Assembly: GCA_002390205.1 (NCBI GenBank)
Contig: DGOV01000050.1
Location: 1-32,103, forward strand
DNA: 32,103 nucleotides
Source: Proteobacteria bacterium UBA4457
Lineage (GTDB): Bacteria; Pseudomonadota; Gammaproteobacteria; Ga0077536
Reading direction: 5' to 3'
Translations under genes and position numbers: made by a program
Notes under the pieces: model-generated
The model's input: the letters and a program-made list of their open reading frames with translations, nothing else
Database searches by the model: none
What the model was told of the DNA's origin: nothing
Shown here: positions 1 through 7,140 of the stretch, in pieces
How positions within the stretch are numbered: the stretch's first letter is position 1
How the letters are laid out: every line of letters begins with the position of its first letter

Positions 1-376
1 CTTCGCACTGCGTAAATAAGCCGTCTTTAGATGCGTACAAACCTTCTAGCAAAGTGTTTTTTCTAGGATTGATATGCACGATAGTTTCGAGTTCAAAAGT
101 TTCTGGAACATTTGGTATTGTTAGTGTGTCGTGGCTAATTGTTACAGCTGAAAAAGGAATAGTGATCCCATCTAATGAGATGGAGACAAGGTCTAAGTTA
201 AGGCCGTTAAGAACAAGTGGGCCAACTTTATCTCGCGAATCAGACTGCCTGTGAATCGTGAGATTGCCTTTAACTTCTGTATATTTCTCGTGTATTGCTA
301 TCGTTAAGTTCGTGTGCGTGATCGCATAGGAAGGAGGGCGATAGTCTTTTAAATAAGTCGTAACTGGTGCTTTCAT
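1..376 (-). CDS. pepN: Aminopeptidase N (M1 family), N-terminal part, cut by window edge
   Basis: Read on the minus strand, positions 376 to 1 give an open frame of 125 residues starting with ATG and running off the left edge. The start MKAPVTTYLKDYRPPSYAIT and the later LEGLYASKDGLFTQCE match the N-terminal beta-domain of gammaproteobacterial PepN, where E. coli has a DYRAPDYQIT-type start and LEGLYQSGDALCTQCE. PepN is a cytoplasmic zinc aminopeptidase that finishes peptide turnover. The catalytic HEXXH region lies outside the window. An AAGGAA sequence stands about 13 nt before the ATG, somewhat far. The gene is divergent from the PQQ dehydrogenase at 505. The identification rests on recalled family sequence and is strong. 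Confidence 0.9.
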   Translation of the reverse strand, partial: MKAPVTTYLKDYRPPSYAITHTNLTIAIHEKYTEVKGNLTIHRQSDSRDKVGPLVLNGLNLDLVSISLDGITIPFSAVTISHDTLTIPNVPETFELETIVHINPRKNTLLEGLYASKDGLFTQCE

Positions 377-504
377 AAAATTTAATACGTTCCTTAAAAT
401 AGCCCTGTGATATTTTTCATCTATGATAATCTAATTGATATTATTTTTATGCACTCATTCAGAGAGAGGGCATGCAACTGTGAAATTGTTTGAAGGCGAG
501 ATTT

Positions 505-2289
505 ATGAATTTTACTAAAATTTTATGCTCCGGATTGTTCTATTTTGTCGGCGGGATTTCTTCTGCAGAAGATTTGAGGCTACTGAATCAACATGAGGAT
601 CATACGAATTGGTTATCTTATGGCCAAGGATATTCAAATCAACGTTACAGCAACTTGAATCAGGTGACTCTGTCGAACGTTGCTAAATTGACTCCAGCTT
701 GGATATATCAGACAGGGATATTAGGCACATTTCCGACAAACCCATTAGTAGCGGATGGGACTATGTTTATCACTACACCTTTCAATCATGTAGTCGCTCT
801 CAATGCGGTCACGGGTGAGGAAATTTGGCGATACAAGCATAAGCAATCTCAGGCCAGTCTATGTTGTGGATCTCACAATCGTGGTTTGGCTTGGGGATAC
901 GGGCAGTTGTTTATGATAACCGCTGATGCGCGCGTTATAGCCTTAAATGCGTCTACAGGAGCAATCACTTGGGATATCCCTATGGTGGATCCGATGAGCG
1001 GAGAACAAGCCGATTTGGAGGGTATTAGACAATATAATGACGAGACTAAACCCAATTTCGACTTGATGACTAGATTTGCAGGGAATATGGCGCCTATTGT
1101 TTATGATGGAAAAGTTTTTGTGGGCGTTAGCGGTACAGGCTACAGCGCAAATTTAGAGGAGGCTGAATCTGGAGGAGCGACTATAGAATCACTAGGAAGA
1201 CCTGGTGTGCGTTCCGGCTTAAGAGCTTTTATGAGCGCTTATGACGTGAATAACGGTGACTTGTTGTGGCGTTGGTATGTTACGGCTTCCGAGGGTTGGG
1301 AAGGCGACTACAGCACTGAAACAAGCTTTGGTGACATCATGGAGCGAGATACTCTGGTCGAGCGAGAATATGAGTCTGAGTATAGTGATGCCTGGCAGCG
1401 GGGAGGGGGTTCAATATATGGTTCACCTTCGATAGATCCCGAGTTGGGTTTAATCTATGTTGGGACAGGCAATCCCTCTCCCACATACGCGGATCAGGAA
1501 CGCCCAGGTGATAACTTGTATACATCTTCCGTGGTGGCCCTTGATGTCAAGACTGGGGAGTTAAGATGGCATCATCAGGTCGTGCCACATGATATATGGG
1601 GATACGATGTTGCGGCACCTCCGATTTTGTTCGATGCAGTTAATGAGGATAGCAGCCCTAGAAAAGCAGTTGCTGTTATGTCTAAGTCAGGGTGGTTATA
1701 TGTCTTAGATAGGGAAAGTGGGGTTCCCATTTTAAGGTCGGAGGCGTTTGTTCCCCAGAGTGAAACGATGTTTCAACGTCCCACCGATGCAGGAGTAGAA
1801 ATTTCTCCAGGGGCGGCTGGCGGCGCAAACTGGCCACCTGGTGCATACACTCCCGAAACACAAACGATTTATGTTCTAGCCTCTCATCGGCCTACTATCT
1901 ATCGGCGTGAGACCACAACTGAGGGCAAGGTACTCAATATCCTAGATTTCGCGCCACATCTTGAGAATTGGGGACAATTGAGCGCTATTGACTTGGATAG
2001 TGGGAAAATAACATGGAAGAGAAAAACCAAACATCCATTGATTTCTGGCGCTCTTACCACTGCCGGAAGATTGCTTTTTCATGGCCAATCGAATGGGGAG
2101 GTTGTTGCTAGAGATACTCGAGATGGCGAGATTAAATGGAAGTTTCGAACTGGTGCAGGGGTTAATGCACCTCCAATTACTTATAGCGTCGAGGGTAAGC
2201 AATATGTTGCGGTAGCTGCCGGTGGGCACGCACTTTTTGGATATCCTTTGGGAGATGCTGTGATCAGTTTTTCGCTACCAGATGATTAA
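505..2289 (+). CDS. Secreted PQQ-dependent dehydrogenase (quinoprotein without haem domain)
   Basis: This is an eight-bladed beta-propeller quinoprotein of 594 residues. An upstream in-frame TTG at 490 exists, but ATG at 505 follows a GAAGGCGAG ribosome site and gives a clean signal peptide (MNFTKILCSGLFYFVGGISSAE), so the protein is periplasmic. Vicinal cysteines Cys120-Cys121 match the disulphide ring over PQQ in the methanol/ethanol/glucose dehydrogenase family. Tryptophan-docking repeats such as ALNAVTGEEIW and AIDLDSGKITW recur along the chain. No CxxCH is present, so electrons must go to a separate cytochrome or to quinone. The usual WDYD-type motif reads W-G-Y-D (Gly366, Asp368), so the catalytic aspartate position looks altered. 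It converges with the crotonase at 2291 with one base between. The substrate, probably an alcohol or sugar, is unknown. Confidence 0.88.
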   Translation: MNFTKILCSGLFYFVGGISSAEDLRLLNQHEDHTNWLSYGQGYSNQRYSNLNQVTLSNVAKLTPAWIYQTGILGTFPTNPLVADGTMFITTPFNHVVALNAVTGEEIWRYKHKQSQASLCCGSHNRGLAWGYGQLFMITADARVIALNASTGAITWDIPMVDPMSGEQADLEGIRQYNDETKPNFDLMTRFAGNMAPIVYDGKVFVGVSGTGYSANLEEAESGGATIESLGRPGVRSGLRAFMSAYDVNNGDLLWRWYVTASEGWEGDYSTETSFGDIMERDTLVEREYESEYSDAWQRGGGSIYGSPSIDPELGLIYVGTGNPSPTYADQERPGDNLYTSSVVALDVKTGELRWHHQVVPHDIWGYDVAAPPILFDAVNEDSSPRKAVAVMSKSGWLYVLDRESGVPILRSEAFVPQSETMFQRPTDAGVEISPGAAGGANWPPGAYTPETQTIYVLASHRPTIYRRETTTEGKVLNILDFAPHLENWGQLSAIDLDSGKITWKRKTKHPLISGALTTAGRLLFHGQSNGEVVARDTRDGEIKWKFRTGAGVNAPPITYSVEGKQYVAVAAGGHALFGYPLGDAVISFSLPDD

Positions 2290-2290
2290 G

Positions 2291-3079
2291 TTAAAATCCA
2301 ACATACGAGCCTTCTCGCTTTTCTTTGAAAGCGTTAATCGCTTCAATGTGATCCGGGCCATTTTTAGCAATAGCAATATGAGACGCGATAAGATCTAGAC
2401 TAGTTATTAGATCACCGTTGGTTCCATCATTGACTGCCTGTTTAATAAGAGCAACCGGTAGCGGAGGATTCCTTGCAATACTCGATGCGAGAAGGCGGGT
2501 CTGATCCACAAGTTCTGCATCTGGCCAGACGTGATTTATCAAACCAATACGCTTGGCTTCATCTGCATCAATGAATTTTCCCGATAGAAGCATTTCTAGC
2601 GCCATCGACTTTCCTACTATCCGCGGTAAAAACCACGCTCCACCGCCTCCCGGTAAAAGCCCAATTTTGCAATATGTTTCGGCCATTTTGCAACTCTCCC
2701 CGCCGACTCTAATATCACAAGCTAATGCAAGATCTAACCCTCCTCCTGCCGCGACTCCATTAATTGATGCTATAGTCGGTTTTTTACAGACTGACATTAG
2801 CCTTGGAAAGGCTTGGATCACGTCACTGATGTATTGCCGTGTGACATGCGGCCGATTGTCGGCGACTTCTCCCATATTAGAGATATCTCCACCGGCCGAG
2901 AATGCTTTGCCCGCACCAGTTAGAACAATCACTTTGATACGGTCATTGTCCTCACATTTATCAACGAGTTCTGATAGAAGTAAGAGCATATCATTGCTGA
3001 AGGCATTGAGCTTTTTAGGATTATTGAGCGTCAGTGTTGCGATTCCGCCGCTAATTTCAATTGTTACTGGATCAGGCAT
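2291..3079 (-). CDS. Crotonase-fold enoyl-CoA hydratase/isomerase family protein
   Basis: A 262-residue crotonase acting on acyl-CoA thioesters in the cytoplasm. A TTG codon precedes the ATG at 3079, but GGAG lies 7 nt before the ATG, so that start is preferred. The oxyanion-hole segments are present (AFSAGGDI near residue 60, GVAAGGG near 109-114), as is the CoA-binding LPRIVG region. At the positions of the two catalytic glutamates of rat enoyl-CoA hydratase (Glu144, Glu164) I align Asp116 and Tyr136. It may therefore be an isomerase, a hydratase with altered chemistry, or another crotonase activity. It is divergent from the aminopeptidase at 3179 with 99 nt between, and stands alone. Confidence 0.85.
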   Translation of the reverse strand: MPDPVTIEISGGIATLTLNNPKKLNAFSNDMLLLLSELVDKCEDNDRIKVIVLTGAGKAFSAGGDISNMGEVADNRPHVTRQYISDVIQAFPRLMSVCKKPTIASINGVAAGGGLDLALACDIRVGGESCKMAETYCKIGLLPGGGGAWFLPRIVGKSMALEMLLSGKFIDADEAKRIGLINHVWPDAELVDQTRLLASSIARNPPLPVALIKQAVNDGTNGDLITSLDLIASHIAIAKNGPDHIEAINAFKEKREGSYVGF

Positions 3080-3142
3080 CAATTAACTCCATTTGTTAGT
3101 GCAGCATTTTCCGAACATTGGTTTAATATAGCAACAAATCCG

Positions 3143-3156
3143 ATTGAACTTTCAAT
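3143..3156. promoter_or_regulatory. Inverted repeat in crotonase/M18 divergent region
   Basis: ATTGAA and TTCAAT form a perfect 6-bp inverted repeat with a 2-nt spacer, 22 nt before the aminopeptidase start and 63 nt before the crotonase start. The placement suits an operator. It is short and AT-rich, so chance is possible, and no regulator can be named. Confidence 0.25.
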
Positions 3157-3178
3157 TAAGACTATTAGGCGTGGAAAT

Positions 3179-4468
3179 ATGAGTGTGAACAAAAATTTGC
3201 TAGATTTTATAAATAGATCTCCGACACCTTTTCATGCAGTTAAAAATATGCGTACAGAGCTTGTAAAGCATGGATTTAAGGAGTTGTGTGAGAGTGAAAG
3301 CGAAAAGTTGGAGCCCTCAGGACAATATTTTGTAGTCAGGAATAACTCATCACTGGTTGCATTCCGTGTGTCAGACAAGGGTTCCATGGTTGGTGTACGG
3401 ATGGTTGGGGCTCATACTGATAGTCCCTGCCTTAAGCTTAAACCTAATGCAGTTGTGGAACATGACGGCTATGTGCAACTGGGTGTTGAGCCGTATGGTG
3501 GCGTTTTAATGAACCCTTGGTTCGATAGGGACCTTTCACTGGCAGGAAGAGTCACCTTGATGTCTACTGATAAGATTTTGTTCAGTAGGCTTATAGATTT
3601 TGAAACTCCGATTGCTTTTATTCCTAGTCTAGCAATACATTTGGATCGAGAAGCGAATAGCGGGCGTAAGGTGAATCCTCAGACAATGCTTCCACCTGTC
3701 GTTGGACTATCTGGGACAGATAAATTTAATCTAAAGCAGTTAATTCTTGATAAACTAGTAGACTCTCAATTGGCCCAAAAGACTGATGTCGTATCTGATT
3801 TTGAGCTATCCCTTTATGATATGAACCCCGCTGCGATAATCGGTTTGGATGGGGCATTTATCGCTGGGAGCCGGTTAGATAATTTAGTCAGTTGTTGGAT
3901 CGGTCTTAAAGCGCTGATAGATTCTAGTTCTGTGGATACACAACTATTAATTTGTAATGACCATGAAGAAGTTGGTAGTGGATCGTTTGCAGGAGCGAGA
4001 AGCGATCTACTGGAGAGTGTCCTCGTGCGCCTGGTCGGCGATGCAGCAAAATTTTCTTCAGTCATGTCTAGGTCTCTTTTAGTATCTGCGGACAATGCTC
4101 ATGGGCTTCATCCGAATTTTCTAGAGAAGCATGATCAATCACATGGCCCTGTTCTAAATGCTGGCCCGGTTTTAAAATTCAATGCTAATCAAAGTTATGC
4201 GACCAATAGCGAGACCGCTGCGATACTGAATCTAGCCGCCCGTAATAAAAATATTCCGATGCAGTCTTTTGTTTCGCGCTCGGACATGGGGTGCGGAAGT
4301 ACTATTGGTCCTTTAACAAGCACTCGTCTTGGCGTAAAAGCGTTGGATGTCGGCATACCAACGTTTGGGATGCATTCAATTAGAGAACTCGCAGGGGCCC
4401 GAGACTTAGATGCCCTCTATTCTTTGCTCTGCGGCTTATTTGAGCTACCCTCAATCGAAGTAGCGTAG
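3179..4468 (+). CDS. apeB: M18 family aminopeptidase
   Basis: A cytoplasmic dinuclear zinc aminopeptidase of the M18 (aspartyl aminopeptidase) family, 429 residues, the length I recall for bacterial ApeB proteins. The metal and catalytic elements are visible in order: GAHTDSP (His79, Asp81), SRLDNL, NDHEEVGSGS with its two glutamates, SADNAHG, and a C-terminal GMHSIREL histidine. The N-terminal LLDFINRSPTPFHAV is typical of the family. It releases N-terminal residues, in some members preferring acidic ones, and serves peptide turnover. It is a single gene whose end lies 4 nt from the convergent gene ending at 4473. Nothing is missing from the active site. Confidence 0.94.
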   Translation: MSVNKNLLDFINRSPTPFHAVKNMRTELVKHGFKELCESESEKLEPSGQYFVVRNNSSLVAFRVSDKGSMVGVRMVGAHTDSPCLKLKPNAVVEHDGYVQLGVEPYGGVLMNPWFDRDLSLAGRVTLMSTDKILFSRLIDFETPIAFIPSLAIHLDREANSGRKVNPQTMLPPVVGLSGTDKFNLKQLILDKLVDSQLAQKTDVVSDFELSLYDMNPAAIIGLDGAFIAGSRLDNLVSCWIGLKALIDSSSVDTQLLICNDHEEVGSGSFAGARSDLLESVLVRLVGDAAKFSSVMSRSLLVSADNAHGLHPNFLEKHDQSHGPVLNAGPVLKFNANQSYATNSETAAILNLAARNKNIPMQSFVSRSDMGCGSTIGPLTSTRLGVKALDVGIPTFGMHSIRELAGARDLDALYSLLCGLFELPSIEVA

Positions 4469-4472
4469 TCTT

Positions 4473-4874
4473 TTAGCTTGGTGAGGCTCCGTCAATCTGG
4501 CCATGCAGTGGGCCCTGATGCCAACAGATCAAAGACCAGGCATCTTTGCGCTTTAACCAAGTTTGAGTGAACGTCATGAAGCGTTGTCGGAACCCACAAT
4601 CTTTGGGCTTGCCTCTGAAGGTCGAATAGCCAGAGACTATTCCTGTAGTCCCTCTGGTTTGGTAGCGCATTTCTCTAGGGATCCATTCGAAAGATTCCCA
4701 GTTTGGTACGTGGAAACCGATGTGGCTTTCAAAGTCATTTTTACTGAAGCGCCAAGGGATATCTTCATCAAAAATCACCATGTCGTCATCCATCAGATCA
4801 TAAAAAGCTTTTAGTTCTCCAGTATTTAGTGCGCTAGTCCAGGTCTCAAATACAGTTTGTAAATTGTTACTCAT
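4473..4874 (-). CDS. NTF2-fold / SnoaL-like protein
   Basis: A protein of 133 residues with the NTF2-like pattern: an N-terminal helix (VFETWTSALNTGELKAFYDLM), a strand (DMVIFDEDIPW), then a curved sheet ending in WSLICWHQGP. The C-terminal histidine in the WHQ stretch resembles ketosteroid-isomerase/SnoaL-like and SgcJ/EcaC-type proteins. GGGGA lies 6 nt before the ATG. It is the last gene of the six-gene minus-strand operon starting at 8976, 24 nt downstream of another NTF2-fold gene. It is probably a small-molecule-binding isomerase, dehydratase or cyclase. The reaction cannot be read from sequence. Confidence 0.75.
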   Translation of the reverse strand: MSNNLQTVFETWTSALNTGELKAFYDLMDDDMVIFDEDIPWRFSKNDFESHIGFHVPNWESFEWIPREMRYQTRGTTGIVSGYSTFRGKPKDCGFRQRFMTFTQTWLKRKDAWSLICWHQGPLHGQIDGASPS

Positions 4875-4898
4875 GTTTTTCCCCTATTAAAGAAGGCT

Positions 4899-5372
4899 TT
4901 AAGTCGTTTCGGTTACCCAACCATCCAGATGTGCAGCATAAAATTGTGAGTCGACGATCAGTGATTTAAAAAGCCATTTTTCTCCAACTTTCACATACTC
5001 CTCTGTATAAGCAGAGAGTAACCAGCGTGATTCTGGAGTGCCATTTTCATCGTTGACCGTGCACGGCATGAGAAGTCGCCATTGCCCATTACCGCTGTTA
5101 CCGTTCACGTTAATAATAGGATTCATGACTAGGTGTGCTGCAAAAACAATACTACCGGACGCGCCAACAAAAAAATCATGAATGGCTTGCTTCCCTGTGT
5201 GTTTCCCAAACTCAGGTCCGCCATCCCAAACTCCGTCTTCTACAAACAAGTTAGATAACTCTTTTGGATCATAGTCTGAGTCGCAGTAAGTGCAATAAGT
5301 GGCTTTTAGATTTTTTATGTCTTCTATCGCAATTAACATAGCGACTTTCTGGCTTAGATCTTCTGTGCTCAT
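4899..5372 (-). CDS. SnoaL-like NTF2-fold protein
   Basis: A 157-residue protein of the SnoaL_4-like branch, which includes scytalone-dehydratase-like and bile-acid-dehydratase-like proteins. The first helix (IEDIKNLKATYCTYCD) and the following LSNLFVEDGVWDGGPEFGKH are typical, as is the later AAHLVMNPII histidine segment. The second half carries RWLLSAYTEEYVKVGEKWLFKSL, a usual sheet ending. GGGAG lies 8 nt before the ATG. It is the fifth gene of the operon, 58 nt after the MaoC gene. By analogy with its branch a dehydratase or isomerase role is likely. It shares only fold-level features with the adjacent NTF2 protein, so I do not call the pair a recent duplication. Confidence 0.78.
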   Translation of the reverse strand: MSTEDLSQKVAMLIAIEDIKNLKATYCTYCDSDYDPKELSNLFVEDGVWDGGPEFGKHTGKQAIHDFFVGASGSIVFAAHLVMNPIINVNGNSGNGQWRLLMPCTVNDENGTPESRWLLSAYTEEYVKVGEKWLFKSLIVDSQFYAAHLDGWVTETT

Positions 5373-5430
5373 AGTGCATCTCCCTCTCTATATCTAATAA
5401 TATGCACCTGATTGCTACACAAAGATAGGG

Positions 5431-5886
5431 TCAGGGTTTGCGACCAAACATGACAGTATCTTTGTAATGGAGAACTACGTCATTGTTTTGATTCAGCAAT
5501 TTAAACATCCACGTTATGATCCCTCTGTCAGGTTTGCTTTTGGACGCCCTAGATTTGAGACATTTTACGTGGAGCCGAATATCATCTCCTGGATAGACGG
5601 GTTCTAGAAATCTCATCTCATCGAACCCAAGAGCCCCTATAACAGCAGGGGTCCAGTCGGCCTGATTAAGCATTAGTTGTTTTATACAGAGTGTATATTG
5701 TCCTGATGCAGTTAACCCTTTAAAGCCACGCTTGCGGGCTTCATCATCGTCTAAATGAATTGGGAGAGGATCCCAGCGTTTGTTAAACGCTAGTAATTCT
5801 TCTTTTCCTACATGGTAAGGACCAAAGGTGCCTTCATCCCCTACTTTAATGTCGTCAAAGTAAATATCAGAGCCTTGGTCAAACAC
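5431..5886 (-). CDS. MaoC-like hot-dog dehydratase
   Basis: A 151-residue hot-dog protein of the MaoC / R-specific enoyl-CoA hydratase family. The hydratase signature is visible as F-N-K-R-W-D-P-L-P-I-H-L-D (Asp39, His44), equivalent to the usual D-x-N-P-I-H-x-D, followed by GLTASGQYT. The C-terminal strand pattern (RFLEPVYPGDDIRLHVKCLKSR) is typical. It probably adds water to, or removes it from, an enoyl-CoA or a similar substrate in the cytoplasm. The start is GTG at 5886, preceded at about 11 nt by AAGAGA, a weak site. It is the fourth gene of the operon, 19 nt after the VOC gene. Confidence 0.85.
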   Translation of the reverse strand: MFDQGSDIYFDDIKVGDEGTFGPYHVGKEELLAFNKRWDPLPIHLDDDEARKRGFKGLTASGQYTLCIKQLMLNQADWTPAVIGALGFDEMRFLEPVYPGDDIRLHVKCLKSRASKSKPDRGIITWMFKLLNQNNDVVLHYKDTVMFGRKP

Positions 5887-5905
5887 TAAATTATTTTCTC
5901 TTTAG

Positions 5906-6274
5906 TTAGCCCATTTTAAAAAAGACGATTTTATTTCCGTCCAAGTCTCGGATATATCCGCCATAGAATGCTTCTGTTCGGTTTCCAGGTGCACCTTCAT
6001 CGTCAGCACCCAAACTAAGTGCTTTCGCATGAACTTTGTCTACCACGCTATGAGACTCACAACTAATACCTAACATGGAGCCGTTACCAGCGGTAGCAGG
6101 CTCACCATTGAATGGTTTCAGGACCGCCACTGTGGGTTTATCGGCACCGGTGGACCACATAACCATACGTTCGTTTTCCATCACTCTACTGCCATTCATT
6201 TCGGATAGGAGTTCGTCATAAAATTTAGACGCGCGTTCCAAGTTATTTGTTCCTAGTGTTGTGTAACCGTTCAT
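5906..6274 (-). CDS. VOC (glyoxalase/bleomycin resistance) family protein
   Basis: A protein of 122 residues forming one VOC unit of two beta-alpha-beta-beta-beta modules. YTTLGTNNLERASKFYDELL is the typical N-terminal module and YIRDLDGNKIVFFK the typical end. The usual first metal ligand (His in the first strand) is Thr or Leu here, so the metal centre may be degenerate. VOC proteins include lyases, epimerases, dioxygenases and binding proteins, and the short single-unit type gives no reaction. GGAGA lies 5 nt before the ATG. It is the third gene of the operon, directly after the GST-like gene. Confidence 0.82.
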   Translation of the reverse strand: MNGYTTLGTNNLERASKFYDELLSEMNGSRVMENERMVMWSTGADKPTVAVLKPFNGEPATAGNGSMLGISCESHSVVDKVHAKALSLGADDEGAPGNRTEAFYGGYIRDLDGNKIVFFKMG

Positions 6275-6293
6275 TTTTTCTCCGTTTTATTAT

Positions 6294-7136
6294 TTAAAAT
6301 ACTACTGGTAGTTCTAGGTAGTTTTCATAGATGTAGTCCCTATGTTCTTGCAGACTGGGACTTAATGCCTTGAGGACTTCAGCTTCTTTACATTCATAAA
6401 ATGGCCGAAAGTCTGTTGCTATAGGGCACCGTTCTTGTTCCATAGGTTTGAATAGGCCGAAAAAGCATGCGTGGTAGATATCCAACGCGGTCAAGCAATC
6501 GCCAATTAAGTACTTAGACCCTTTTTCTTTTTGTATTGCTAATTGGGCATCTAATTGATCGAAAACTTCCACTATTCTTCTATTTGCATCTTTTAAAGCA
6601 TCATCGGAATAGCCGTACTTTCCTCCTAATGTATCTGCAAACCCTGTGTCACCGTCACTTTCTTTTGCTACCTGATATGCTGTTTTTACCAGTATATGTC
6701 TTCCCATCCAAGCAGCACCAAATTCCCCCGCGAGCTCATTAATAAGGCCAAACATAAGGACTCTATCGGCCGAATTTTTTGGGACTAGTCTTGGCTCAGG
6801 TTCTAACCTCTCGGCCAGGTTGATTTGGTCGATCCAACTGTACCTAGGCCTCTCATCCTGCCAAATAGCTACTGGTGCACTCGCTTGACTAGTCCAAGAT
6901 AGGAGTTCGCTTTGCGAGCCATTCATTCCCAGTGCGAGATCAGATTCATCCCGATTAGCTGTCTTTACACAGGTATACGATAGACCCTTTACATAGAACA
7001 GTCCTTTGCAAGATTCTCGCCAAGGCCCGGGAACAGGATAAGCACCTAGTACCATTCTCAACCCTGGCATCTTGCGGGCATCCTCAACGGCTACATATTT
7101 ATTTTTGATATCGGAAAGCTCAATTCTATCTGACAT
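6294..7136 (-). CDS. Glutathione S-transferase-like protein
   Basis: A protein of 280 residues with a GST architecture. The N-terminal thioredoxin-like part includes VPGPWRESCKGLFYVKGLSY, with the Trp/Arg/Ser/Cys group where GSTs carry the glutathione-activating residue. The C-terminal helical part has KYLIGDCLTALDIYHACF, whose T-A-L-D-I is the GST N-capping box region. It is longer than typical GSTs (about 200-220), with an N-terminal extension and an insertion near residues 85-110. Such cytoplasmic proteins conjugate, isomerise or reduce substrates with glutathione. It starts 4 nt after the stop of the quinohaemoprotein gene, so translation is probably coupled. Glutathione use is inferred from fold. 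Confidence 0.78.
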   Translation of the reverse strand: MSDRIELSDIKNKYVAVEDARKMPGLRMVLGAYPVPGPWRESCKGLFYVKGLSYTCVKTANRDESDLALGMNGSQSELLSWTSQASAPVAIWQDERPRYSWIDQINLAERLEPEPRLVPKNSADRVLMFGLINELAGEFGAAWMGRHILVKTAYQVAKESDGDTGFADTLGGKYGYSDDALKDANRRIVEVFDQLDAQLAIQKEKGSKYLIGDCLTALDIYHACFFGLFKPMEQERCPIATDFRPFYECKEAEVLKALSPSLQEHRDYIYENYLELPVVF

Positions 7137-7140
7137 ATAT

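Noticed and set aside
54..254. Plus-strand open frame of 66 codons
   Set aside because: It lies opposite the minus-strand pepN 5' end, which has clear family similarity.
490..504. Upstream TTG start for the PQQ dehydrogenase
   Set aside because: The ATG at 505 has a well-placed ribosome site and gives a better signal peptide.
2553..3086. Plus-strand open frame of 177 codons over the crotonase gene
   Set aside because: Low-complexity Ser/Pro-rich translation antisense to a well-supported crotonase; no family resemblance.
4473..5372. Adjacent NTF2-fold genes as a recent tandem duplication
   Set aside because: By eye they share only the fold pattern; the lengths and motifs differ.
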